Assembly (NCBI GenBank): GCA_029204225.1
Contig: CM055103.1
Location: 26,646,293 to 26,710,292 of the forward strand
Length of the DNA stretch: 64,000 nucleotides
Source of the DNA: Diphasiastrum complanatum
Lineage: Eukaryota > Streptophyta > Lycopodiopsida > Lycopodiales > Lycopodiaceae
Direction of reading: 5' to 3'
This document shows positions 44,238-57,569 of the stretch, one piece after another; position 1 is the stretch's first letter, and the number at the start of each line of letters is the position of its first letter. A program made the translations under genes and the position numbers. The notes under the pieces are model-generated. The model was not told where the DNA came from and made no database searches. It worked only from the letters and a program-made list of their open reading frames with translations.

Positions 44238-47200
44238 GTCTCTGTCATCATTCTCTGACTCACTCTAATTCCATTCGTATCTCTACTTTTCTTTTCGGAA
44301 TTCGTTTTGTGGATTCATTATTCCATATGGTTTTGATTTTACTGCGTTATAATATAACCCTGTAGTAGCTAGAATCTCAATACAATGTCAGGGAAAGCTC
44401 GTGATTGCACGCAGTAAGTAGATGTGTTAGGGCCTGTCTCACCCACAGGTTCAACAAAAACAAGTTATGTTACCGGTAACGGACAGCAATTTCCTAGCAA
44501 TTTGCTAACTGTGATGCTGGCTGCTGGCCGCCCCACCTAGAGTGTGATGCTGGTTGCCCACTTACAATTATTAGCTACAATTTCTTACCACTAGCCAACT
44601 ATCTGCCCTATCTCACACCCATTATATGACTCAGTTAGCTTCTGAAATGAACTTCAGGAATGATATGCAGCAAACACATGAGATTGGTGAACTTCAAGAC
44701 TTTTACAGTCACCTATCCCTCATTCAACATTCCTCCATCTCGGTTTTTAGGGTTTCAACATCATGTTGAGCTGACACGAATAGGAATGTTGCTTCTCATC
44801 ATGGGCCAGTGCCTTATGGCAATTCAAACAATGTCAAAAATCTTTTCCAGTTTGTTGACATCAAGCCCTAGCTCTTCTTCAGCGTTTGTATACACCCTCT
44901 TGCAAGAAACCAAGGATGCGGATGTTTGCGATGAGGCTTGGCTTCAGATAACTGCATCCGTGAAACAAAGCATATACGCAATTGAGCAAGCATTGAATCC
45001 TGGAATTGGTCAATGGTGGGTGAAGCCTAGGGGCACATAACTGTGCGACAAATTTATCATGCACATTTACGAGGATAGATGGCAATCCTTCTTCCACATG
45101 TCCAAATTCTATTTTGAATGGCTTTGTGAAGTTCTCAAGCCATACATGGTCAAACAATATACAAGATATAGAGCACCTATTCTTGTAAATGTTCAAGTTG
45201 CTTAGTTGTTGTTCAAATTGGCTAAAGGTAGAGATTGTAGTGCAGTCTCAGAGTTTTTTGGGATTGGTAGAAGCATAGTGTATGGAGTTACATGCCAAGT
45301 TGTTCGACCAATCAACATTGGGTGACTGTTATGTCCACGTCCTGCATATAAGATTTGGCATAATCCAAGACTTGGATACACGGTACTCTAGTACGCGAGA
45401 TTATTGGTTACGCCTCGTTATTCCGAACTAGGCCAGAAATGTAATGTGAGGGGCCCAAACACAATAGTGGAGCTAGTGCATGGGTTAGGACGGCTATAGT
45501 CTTGTGTAGAGTATCAATAGTAATGAAAAGCACTTTTGGGGATTTACCTAGCTTGCATGGGCACATGCACAGGTGAGGCCGGGGCCTATATATCCTAGTA
45601 GGAACTCACCCTCCTACCATTCCATTGCTTGGTTTTCATTACTAGTTTCCTCTCTCTACACCTACATCCTATCCCGTGGCTCAGTGGGTGATGCTATTGG
45701 AGATTGATCGGTGGCTTTTCATTGGTTGGGTGGTTTTGCTCCACCGTGTTCTCTTTGTGTTTGTCTTGTAAGCAGGATCTTGAGGAGCTTTCCCTTACAA
45801 TGATATCAGAGCAAGGCTTACAAAGATCAGAGAACTTGGAGTTGTGAAGCTTTTCATCGGATCTTTGGTAGAGGATCGATCGGATTTCTCTTCCTAGTGG
45901 GGAGAAAGCTTCAAAGTGGGTGTTCTCCTAGTGTTTTCACTTGTTGACGCTTTTTAGGGTTTTATGGATTGATGTCGATGATAGCCAATTTGTGATGGAT
46001 TTTCAGAGTTTTGCTTGTGTAGCTCAAAACTAATTGTAGATCTCTACGCGACAAGGCGTCGTCGTGGTGGCATGATCTGACAGTCAAACCCATGACCTGG
46101 GAAGCATTTGTGAAAGTCTTCAAGAAAGGTTTCATTATTGCGAATGACGTTGATTATTATCAAAAGTTCGTGAACTGCAAGATGGGGAGTAAGAGCTTAG
46201 ATTCTTATATCTAGGAATTCATGGATCTCTGGAATCGAGTTTCATCATTCGATCCCCAATTGGCACTTTGGCAGTTTGTTCTAGGGTTGCCTGCCGATTA
46301 TCAAGACGAATGCAAAAGAAATGTGCTTCAGAGCCTCAAATATGCTTGTGGGATAGCGAAAGCATATGATTCCACAGTGGTGGCGTCCAGGAAGCAATTT
46401 CAGCAAATTCTGACCACTTTGAAAACCAAAAAGGGGACGAAGCGAGGTCCAGACCGAGCTCCAAAGCATTTTGATGAATTGGATCAAATGGCATCATAAC
46501 CGCCAAAGAAAAAGAAGATGACAGATGATTGAAATTTCTGGTAGTAAAGGTAAAACTCTGGAAATTAACCTGTCTGATGGCTAGTGTGAATATTCTTTTA
46601 GTACTTCTTCTTTCTTGCCCAATGAACTATTTTGGTTAACATACACAATTAAAGATCAAGAAGTTAGTATTTTATTAGAAAGTGGTTCTACTCATAACTT
46701 TATTAATTCTTGTCTTGTGGAGAAACTCAGCTTGACAACTGAAGCCAACAATCATAGATACAAAGTTTATCTAGTTTCAGGAGCAGAGTTGGAGACTTGG
46801 AACCTGAAAGTGCCGAGTCTCCCAATGAAAATTCAAGATTATAGAGAATTAGTTAATTTTTTATGTTTTAGACCTAGCTCGTATATATTTGAATTTGGGT
46901 TATAAATGGTTATTTTATAAATCGCCTTCTTTGGCTATTGATTTTGAGAAACATGTTCTTGCTTTCAAGGAGGGGTCGGATGGAGTTTCTACAGTTAATA
47001 CAATGGAAAGCATTTATTCACAATACGAAGGTTTTTCAATGTTTGCTATTCCTATTGTGGATGTTTCTGATGTGTATCTAAATGGTTGTGAATTTTCAGT
47101 AATTCTTAACTCAGTAAATTTAGGTCACAAACAAGCAATGAAAAATCAGATCAGAAGTGAATTTAAAGATGTATTTCCATCAAAATTACCTCATGGTTTA

Positions 47201-50200
47201 CCGTCGTCTAGGTCAGTAGACCAGAAGATAAAGTTAATTTCAAGAAGTCAACCAATCTCTAGACAACCTTATAGGTTTTCTCATAAAGAGGAAATATAGA
47301 TTTCAAGTCAAATAGAAAATTATCGAAGGATGGAGGTTTTTGAATGTGCATGGATTACAAGGGGTTAAACAAAGTGACTATTAAGAATAAATATCCATTA
47401 CCCAGGATGGATGACCTTGTAGATCGTTTGGGTGGGGCTAAATACTTCACTAAGATTGATCTCAGGACAAGGTACATCAGATTAGAATTAAAGCGGAAGA
47501 TGTCCAAAAGATTGGATTTTGTACTAGATTTGGCCATTATGAGTTCTTAGTGTTGCCTTTTGAGTTAACGAACGCTCCAACAACGTTCCAGGAAATGAAT
47601 GATTTGTTTCGTCCATTTTGGAGAAGTCTGTGGTAGTGTTTCTAGATGATATTCCCGTCTATAGTAAGACCTTCGAGGAACCCATAGAACATATCAGAAC
47701 TGTCTTGATGAAACTCCGGTAGGAGTTACTCTACGCTAAGGAATCCAAGCGTGAATTCTTTAAGCATGAGTTGGTTTATCTAGGTCATAAGATCACTGCT
47801 TATGGGATCAAGATTGACAAGGATATAATTAAGATAGTGGTTTATTGGCCGATTCTGCAAACTGTTAAGCAAGTTAAATCATTCTTAGGATTTACGGTTT
47901 TCTTTCAAAAATTTATTGCATTGTTCGGACCGGAAGAAATTAGGACAGTGTTGAGACGAGTTTACAGAGCTAACAAAGAAAGATAAGAAGATTGTGGAAT
48001 AGTTTACCATTTGAGATGGATTGCTATATCATAATGGGAAGGTTTGTGTACATGAGGACGATGAGCTCAAACGCAAGATTTTGTTTGAATGTCATGACAT
48101 ACCTTGTGCAGGACATCTCGATATACACATGACTCTTGACTTGGTTAGAAGAGAGATTTATTGGCCAGAACTCAAGCCATATGTCGAGTCATACTTGATC
48201 AAATGCAAGCCCTGTCAACTAGCTAGGGCTGAAAGCCTTAAGGCTGGTGGTTTATTACATCCATTGGATATCCCTGATAAGCGATGGGAGAGTATATCGA
48301 TGGACTTTGTAATTGGACTTCCAAAGACCCAACGACAAAATGATTCTAGTTGGGTTGTAGTGGACAAGTTAACTAAGTTAGTTGCGTTTATTTTAATTAA
48401 GTCAATTGTTAAGGCTTCTGAATTAGCCTAGATCTTTGTTGGAAGATTATTTCAGTTGTATGGACTGTCGAGTGACAGATCCTAAGTTCACAGGTCACTT
48501 TTGGTTAATAGTATTCCATAAACTAGAAACTTCTCTTAGTTTTAGTTCTTCTGATCATCATGAATCAGAGGGCCAGACGGAAAGAACTAATCAAAGTATG
48601 GAAGACATGTTGAGGACATATGTTTCTCACAGGCAATCTCATTGGGAAGATTACATTCCTCTGATTGAGTTTGCATACAATAGTAGGAAGCATTCTGCCT
48701 ACACCTTTTATGCTTATGTACAGTTTTCAACCTAGATCTCATGTTAATGTGGAGATGCAATGTGTTAAGATCCAAAAGGTTGCGGATTTCCTGCATGATA
48801 TTGAAGAAATGCTACAAGTGGCAAATGATAGTATCCGTAGTGCTCAAGATAGAGCTAATCACTATGTTGATCTTAAGAGATCTCCCAGAGATTTTAAAGT
48901 TGATGACTGGGTAGTCAGGATTGTACAAAAAATTGGTTCTTTAGCTTACGAACTAAATCTTCAAGGAAAATCTACTACACATCCAGTGTTTCATGTAAGC
49001 CAGCTAAAATTAAGTTCACATGAAGGATTTATCCCATTTAGAAGATTTTTCGCTTAGTGTACCTTTGGAACCTTAGAAAGTGCTCAGAACCAAAGACAAA
49101 CAATTGAGAAATATCTCTGAGTGCTTGGTTAGGTGGAAGGGTCTGGACCGAGGATGATGATTTGTGGGAGAGAGTTGAGAGCATAAAGAAGAACTTCCCT
49201 AAATTTCCACTTATGAGGACAAAAGCAGTTCAAGGGGAGAAGAATATTGCATCCACGTCCTGCATATAAGATTCGGCATAATCCTAGACTTGGATACACG
49301 GTACTCCTGTATGCGAGATTATTGGTTACACCTCGTTATTCTGAACTAGGCCAGAAATGTGAGGGCCCAGACACAATAGTGGAGCTACTGCATGGGTTAG
49401 GATGGCTATAGGCATGTGTAGAGTATCAAAAGTCAGGAAGCACTTTTGGGAATTTACCTAGCTTGCATGGGCACATGCATAGGTGAGGTTGGGGCCTATA
49501 TATCCTAGTAGGAACTCGCCCTCCTACGATTCCATTGCTTGGTTTTCATTTCCTGTTTCCTCTCTCTACACTTGCATCCTATCCTATGGCTCGGGGGTGA
49601 TGCTACTGGAGATTGATCAGTGGCTTCTCATTGGATGGGTGGTTTTGCTCCACCGTGTTCCCTTTGTGTCTTGTAAGCAATATCTTGAGGAGCTTTCCCT
49701 TATAGACCTATGTTGGCTTGGGGAGGCACAATGCAAAGGGTCATGCAGGGGTCTTTTACACCAGTGGAATGCCGAATTGTCAAGGGGCCATAGATTGTTG
49801 CCACATTTCCATCTTCAAACCATTGGGGGCGATGGCCATAGGCTACTACAATCACAAGTCAAGGCATAGAATTCTACTACAGGCCATTTGGACACAAATA
49901 GGAGGTTCATAGATATTTTTGTTGGCTACCCAGGTTCTCTCAATGATAAGTGCCGCCTCAGACTGTTTGTTTTCTATAGTAAGGTCGACATTGGGGAGGT
50001 GTTCAATGGGTCTCTGATTTTGGCTAATTATGGTACTCGGTTGCCTCCATATGTTTTGGGGGATCAAGGTTACGTGCAAGCCCTGTAGTTGATGTGTCTT
50101 TACAAGGCTGAGGGAGATGGGGGTTTGAGCATGATACAAAAAAATTACAAGAAGAAATATGTCCATGGTCGTCTACACATCGAGCATGCATTCAAGATAT

Positions 50201-53200
50201 TGAAAGACACATTCTGTCAACTCGAGGTGCCCTTTGTGGGTAGAGCCTGTTGCATTCTCCACAACATTTTGATCGACAACAAGGATATCAATCTTGAAAC
50301 TATGGAGCTGCCTACTGAGGATGTGCCCGAAGACATGAGCAATGACGAGACTTGTCCTAGAGTTGCATGATTTTGAGAGTGGGGGAGTGTTACATACTTA
50401 CTTACTGCAAACCTCCAAGTGCCGGTTAACCACAAGAGACCGAACGATTCACGTTCCACCCCGCTAATCCGGGTCCACCCACCGTGCCCTGGCCTGTGAC
50501 CGTATCAAGCTGGATCCGACCTCCATCCCAGACGGCGTCCCATACCACCGCCTAGGCTCTCAGCCATCTCCTGCCTCACGCTAGCAATACATCCTGGCCG
50601 TGCACACGCTCTCCATCCACCTCCTCCTAGGTAGACAGAATGGATGGCAAATGAGTCCTCCTCCCCTTGTATACCTCCAAGGAGAGAGACTCCAAGCCAT
50701 GTGCACTCCTGGATCATGACACATGGCAACCATGCAGGTTCACGAGTCACCGGTCAAGTCTACAGGCCCAATCATCGTCCAGTCTCAAGTCTGGGTTTGG
50801 GACCCAAGGGAGTTGGGTCCCTAACATTCCCTCTTCCTTAAAAAATTCCTTATCTAAGGAAGGAATCCAGGGAATCTCAGTTTAAGGTCAAGTTCCTTTT
50901 CCCAAGTATCATCGTCCTCGGAACTTCCTTTTTAACGAACCAGGTACTCAGTTACCTGCCGGTTTCTGAGTCCACGTTGACGTACATCAACAATGGCCTG
51001 TGGTTCAGTAGGTACAAAGGATGATAGGTCCTCCAGTTGAACTAAGTCCTCCTGAGGCATCAAGTCATCCTTTCCACCAAGTCGTTCCTTTAAACGACTA
51101 ATGTGAAACACCGGATTTACCTTAACACCTTGAGGAAGTTCTAGCCGGTACGCATTCCGATGGAGTTTCTTTACTATACGGAATGGCACTCCGTAACGAG
51201 GTGATAACTTAGGACATTTTCCAGTCCTTAGTACCTTAGAATCTTTTGGAATTCTAAGATATACCCAAGCCCCCTCCTCATAGACCCTAGGTTGTCGCAT
51301 TAGATTAGTGTAAAACTGGGCTCTATCCTGAGCCGTTTTTACGTTTTCGCGAGCAACAAGTAACATCTCTTGCATATCATGCAGGACCTCTACTGCTGCC
51401 TTACCCTTGAGGCCTTTGAGGCCCACTGAATTGGGAGCCCTGGGCTGGAAACCATACATCAGAGAAAATGGACTAAAACCCGTCGTTGAGTGCTTTGCGC
51501 TATTATACACAAACTCAATCAATGGAAGGTACCTTTCCCAATCCGACTGTCTTCTGGAAACATATTCTCGAAGCCTATCTTCCATAGACTGGTTTGTCCT
51601 CTCTTGCCAGTGAACTTTGGATCTCGATCACTAACAATGTCATTTGGACAACTTGAACAACTTTTCCACGAAAAGCTGCGCAAGTTCAGAAGCTTTGACA
51701 GTTTGCTTGGTTGGTATGAACTGCGCCATTTCAGTTAACCTGTCAACTATTACCCAAATGTCATCATTTTGCTTCCCTGTTCGAGGTAGCCCAACCACAA
51801 AGTCCATGGAAATACTTTCCCACTTTCTTTCGGGAATTTCCAGGGGCATTAACAAACCAGCTGCCTTAAGTCTTTCAGCTTTGTTAACTTTGCATTGCGC
51901 ACACTTGCGAACATATGCCTCCACCTGACTTTTTAAATTTGGCCAGTAAAAGTTCCTTTTTACTAAGTCAAGTGTCCTTTGAGCGCCAGGGTGCCCTGCA
52001 CACGAGCTGTCATGACATTCATGCAGGATTTGGGCCTTTATATCATCATTTTTTGGCACACAAACTTTTCTATTCCGGAAAATTAACCCATTCCTAATGA
52101 AATAGTCTCTTTGTATCTTGTCCTGAGGAGAAATCTTCTCATCACTAGATCTAGAAGAACCTGCCAGGACGTCTAGCCAAATACGACCGAAGTACCTATC
52201 GGTCTTACACAAATCTCTTAAGGACAGATACAAATCAGATTGGATCTCAGAAAAGCTTACCTGATTAACCTCTCCAATCCGGGTTACGGCATCCGCGACA
52301 CTATTAGAAGTACCCTTCCGGTACTCAATGTCATAATGAAATTCTTGGAGCATCTCTGACCATCTGGCCTTACGACCCCTAAGGTCGACCGCATCGTTAA
52401 TATACTTTAACGCTTGATGGTCAGTAACTATGGTAACCTGGAAGCCATATAAATAATGTCTCCAAACTTTCAGGGCATTAATAACAGCGAAAAGTTCCTT
52501 GTCATAGGTGGAATACCGCCTTTGAGCAGGGTCCAACTTTTTGCTTTCAAAAGCTACCGGTCTACCATCCTGATATAGGACTGCGCCTATAGCATAGTCA
52601 CTGGCATCTGTTTCAAGTACATACGGCTTGTTAGGATCCACTATTTGTAGAATAGGCGCTGTAGTTACACAGTATTTGAGATTCTCAAAACTCTGATTCA
52701 ACTCTTCAGGTAACTGGAGGACTGAACTTACTGTGCCGGCTAACTCTTTTAGCCCCCCTGAGGACATTCGTCAAGGCCAATGCAATTAATGCATAGTTCA
52801 AGATGAATCTATGAAAAAACCCCGTAAAGCTAGAAAAGGTCTTAACCTCTCGGATGGTTTTAGGGATAGGCCATTCACGTACTTGTCGGACTTTATTTGG
52901 GTCAATTTCCAACCCATGGTCCGAAATAATGTGACCAAGGTATAACAACCTTTTCTAGAAGAACACACATTTGGATCCTTATCAAAAAGCTTCTCCTGTC
53001 TAAGTAACCTTAAGACAGTCCTGAGATGCTCCTCATGCTCCTCCAAGGTCTTACTATAGATGAGAATATCATCTAAGTAGACTATTACAAACTTTCCCAG
53101 ATATGGACAAAGAAGATCATTTATCATCTGCTGGAAAGTCGCTGGAGCATTTGTCAAGCCAAATGGTAAAACCAGAAACTCATAATGGCCGTACCTAGTT

Positions 53201-56200
53201 CTAAACCTGGTTTTTTCAATATCCTCAGTCTCTATGCGAATCTGATGATACCCTGATCTCAAATCGATTTTGGTGAAGTACTTTGCACCATGCAATCGAT
53301 CAACCAGTTCATCCATTCGCGGCAAAGGATAACGGTTTTTAATCGTTAACTTATTCAACTTTTTAAAGTCCACACAAAGACGAGTACGTCCGTCTTTTTT
53401 ATCAACAAGGAGCACAGGTGCCCCCTAGGGAGATTTACTAGGTCACATTCCTTCACGACATGACCTGGTTCCATGCAATTGAAGCACAGATTGTCGCTTC
53501 TGGCTTTCATGAAGGTTTCCTGGTCCAAGGTAGATCTTTTCTTCGATTTTCCTACTGAAGCCCCTTCCTTTGCCTTATCTTTCAATTTCTTTGGAAAGAA
53601 AGGCCTCTTACCCTTTACGTTGGGCAAGACACCAGTCTCAGGCTTAGCCATCGTACGAGTATCATCGTAGATTCTGGCGAAGCGAACAGCATCCTCGAGG
53701 GTAAGAGGCTGGTTCCTCCTGACCTCTAGCTGGTAGTCTCTTGGCAACCCCAATATAAAATGCAACTTTACTAGCAAGTGATCTATTCTAGTTGCAAAAC
53801 GAGAATAGACCTCTTGAAATTCTTGTAAATACTGATCCAGAGGCCGGTTCCCCATATGGATCGTTGCATATTGACGGTAAAATTCAAAATCATCAAGAAT
53901 AGGAAGGAAGGCCGCCTTAAAGGCCTTACAAAAATCCTCCCAATTCGTAGGAACTTCAGGCTTACCCCTTATATCTTGCCACCAGGTAAATGCTTTACCT
54001 CGCAGGTACATGACGACTAGATTGATCTTGTTGTCCTCGGATGAATCATGCATGGAAAAGTGCGAATTCCATCGATCCAGCCATTGCAAGACCGCCTCCG
54101 GGGTTCTATCCTTCTTTTCCCCAGCAAAAACCTCGGGTGTAAACAAGGGTTGATGCACCAATTGCCTTAGCTGCGTCAATTCCTTGAGGTTTTGCTGATC
54201 CCGACTGTGCTTAGCTTGCATATCCACAATCTGTTGCTGTAGACTGCTAACAGCTAGCATCAAAGCATCAGGGTCTAAGACGGGACCGCCACTTGTCCTT
54301 TCCTGGACAATGCCACGTGGCAGGTCCTCCTTAGGGCCCCTACCATTTTTTTTTAAAAACTTTTACTTGAATTTTTTTAAAAAAAAAGCGGAAGGAAGAA
54401 TAGAAAAAGACGCATAAAAATGCGTTTTAAACCCGATTTAAAATCCGTCAGAAGCGCCAAAACTTACAAGAGAAGCTCTACGGATCAACGCACCTGCTTT
54501 CAGCATGCAGTGGCTCTCATACCATATGTTACATACTTACTTACTGCAAACCTCCAGGGCCGGTTAACTACAAGAGACCGATCGATTCACGTTCCACCCC
54601 GCCATAGGACCTAATCCGGGTCCACCCACCGTGCCCTGGCCTGTGACCGTATCAAGCTGGATCCGACCTCCATCCCAGACGGCGTCCCATACCACCGCCT
54701 AGGCTCTCAGCCATCTCCTGCCTCACGCTAGCAATACATCCTGGCCGTGCACACGCTCTCCATCCACCTCCTCCTAGGTAGACAAAATGGATGGCAAATG
54801 AGTCCTCCTCCCCTTGTATACCACTCCTGGATCATGACACGTGGCAACCATGCAGGTTCACGAGTCACCGGTCAAGTCTACAGGCCCAGTCATCGTCCAG
54901 TCTCAAGTCTTGGTTTGGGACCCAAGGGAGTTGGGTCCCTAACAGGGAGGGGTCAGATGGGCATTGGCTGCTATCAAGTTACCACTTCGGATTTAGAGTT
55001 AATATATCGTTCCACTACTGGGTGGGTGTTACACTCTCTTACTGCATACCTCCAGGTGCCGGTTAACCACAAGCGACCGATCGATACACGTTCCACCCCG
55101 CCATAGGAACCCTCCGTGCCCTAGCCTGTGACTGATAACAGGCAAGATCCGACTTGCATCCTGGACAGTGTCCCATACCACTGCCAAGGCTCTTAACCAT
55201 CACTCGCCTCAAGCTAGCACTCATCCTAGCTGTGCACACCGTTGTCCATCCACCTTCTCCTAGGTAGATAGAATGGATGGTAAATGAGACCTCCTTTCCT
55301 TGTATACCTTCAAGGTGGGAGACTCCAAGCCATGCGCACATCCTAGATTATGACACGTGACAACCATGCAGGTTCACGAGTCACTGGTCAAGTCAACAGG
55401 CCCAATTGTTGTTCAGTCTCAAGTTAGGTTTGGGACCCAAGGGAGTTGGGTCCCTAACATTCCCTCCCCAAAGACTCCTCTTTTAAGGAAGGAAATCTGG
55501 GAATCTCAGTCTAAGGTCACGCTCCTTTTCCCAAGTGTCCTCTCTTCGGAGCTTCCTTTCCAACGAACCAAGTACTCAGTTACCTGCCGGTTTCTGAGTC
55601 CACGTTGACGTACATCAACAATGGCCTGTGGTTCCGAAGGTACAAAGGATGTCAGGTCCTCAAGTTGAACTAGGTCATCCTGCAATATCAACTCATCCTT
55701 CCCACCAAGTCGTTCCTTTAAACGGCTATTGTGGAAACTGGGTGAACTTTGTTTGATTCCTTGAGGAAGATCTAGTTGATAGGCATTCCTATTGAGTTTC
55801 TTTACAATAGGGAAAGGCCCAGCATAACGAGGTGATAACTTAGGACATTTTTCAGTCTTGCGAACATATGTCTCCACTTAAGTTTTTAAGTTTGGCCAAT
55901 AAAAATTCTTTTTTATAAGGTCGTGTTCTTTGTGAGCCAGGGTGCCCTGCACACGGGCTGTCATGACATTCATGCAGGATTTGGGCCCTAATATCATCAT
56001 TTTTTGGCACACAAACTTTTCCATTTCGGAAAAGTAGCCCATTTCTTATGGAATAATCTCTTAATATCTTGTCCTGAGGAGAAATCTTGGAATCCTGCAT
56101 TCCAAGTTCACCACTAGATCTAGAAGAACCTGCCAGGATGTCTAGCCAAATACGACCAAAGTACCTATCGGTCTTACACAAATCTCTTAAGGACATATAT

Positions 56201-57504
56201 AATTCAGATTGGATCTCAGAAAAGCTTAACTGATTAACCTCTCCAATCCGGCTTAAGGCATCCGCGACACTATTAGAAGTACCTTTCCGGTACTCAATGT
56301 CATAATGAAATTCTTGGAACATTTCTGACCATTTGGCTTTACGACCCCTAAGGTCAACCGCATCGTTAATATACTTTAACCATTGATGGTCAGTTACTAT
56401 GGTAAATTGGGAGCCATACAAATAATGTTTCCACACTTTCAGGGCATGAATAACAACAAAAAGCTCCTTGTCGTAGGCGGAATATCGCCTTTGAGTAGGA
56501 TCTAGCTTCTTGCTTTCAAAAGCAACCGGTCTACCATCCTGATATAGGACTGAACGACTTTTTAGGATCCACTATGTGTAAAATAGGTGCTGTAGTTACA
56601 TAGTACTTGAGGTCCTCAAAACTGATTCATCTCTTCAGTCCAAGTAATTGGTGGGCTGAATTTACTGTGTCGTCTAGTTCTTTTAGCCCCTTCGAGGACA
56701 TTTGTCAAAGGCAATGCAATTATTGCATAACCCATGATAAATCTATGAAAAAATCCCGCAAAGCCCAAAAAGGACTTAACTTCCTGGATGGTTTTAAGAA
56801 TTGGCCATTCATGAACTTGTCGAACTTTATTTGGGTCAATTTCCAACCCATGGTCCGAAATAACGTGACCGAGATAAAGCAATCTCTTCTGGAAGAAAAC
56901 ACATTTGGATTCTTTGGCGAAGAGCTTCTCCTGTCTAAATAACTTTAAGACAGTCCTGAGATGCTCTTCATGTTCCTCCAAAGTCTTAGGTAAACTATGA
57001 AAAACTTTCCCAGATATGGACGAAGAAGATCGTTAATCATCTGCTGGAAAGTTGTCGGAGCATTTGTTAAGCCAAATGGTAGAACCAGAAACTCATAATG
57101 GCCATACCTAGTTCTAAACCTGGTCTTTTCAACGTCCTCAGTCTTTATTCGAATTTGATGATACTGTTAGAAATAAATGACTATGCTAAAGTTAATCCAT
57201 AGGTTACTTTGACCCAAAAGGTCGAGATTTGTGTTACCATGGGTATTTAGTTATTTAGGCCATCTTAAGTTTGTCTTAAGTTCAGTTGGACCCAATTTTG
57301 GTCATGTACTGGCTCGTGGGTCCTTAGGGGTCTAATTTGGTTTAGGGGCCCTATCTTGACTTTTGGGGGTGCCCTACATTTAGTAAGTGGTTAACCTTAG
57401 GGTTTGGTGGCATTTGGCCACATCCAGGTAGAGTACTTAGATGCTCATTATGTATTCCATTTTGACAGTTTGGCTAAGCATTGCTCTCCATTGCTCTTGT
57501 TGTT

Positions 57505-57569
<65 letters not shown>

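Larger units (their letters stand above)
45327..49704 (+). mobile_element. Ty3/gypsy chromovirus-like element inside the Harbinger transposase
   Basis: Two LTRs of 473 and 460 bp flank gag, protease, a partial reverse transcriptase, integrase and a chromodomain remnant, all in plus orientation. RNase H is deleted (joint near 48005), and many stops and frameshifts exist. The flanks GTGAC and GACCT do not form a clear 5-bp duplication. Confidence 0.9.
44430..50387 (+). mobile_element. PIF/Harbinger transposon, left part, broken by insertions
   Basis: Starts GGGCCTGTCTCACCC directly after TTA, the usual target of this class. Transposase coding begins near 44660. A gypsy element (45327-49704) splits it, coding resumes at 49705, and another gypsy element splits it at 50388. 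An 82-bp piece remains at 54945-55026. The right end was not located. Confidence 0.82.
50388..54944 (-). mobile_element. Ty3/gypsy chromovirus, full length with 5-bp target duplication
   Basis: Flanked by identical GGGAG repeats at 50383-50387 and 54945-54949. LTRs are 439 bp (50388-50826) and 418 bp (54527-54944), and both end in TG...CA. The order on the minus strand is gag, reverse transcriptase, RNase H, integrase, chromodomain, as in chromoviruses. Protease is deleted, and the integrase has a deletion. The element inserted into Harbinger sequence. Confidence 0.95.
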
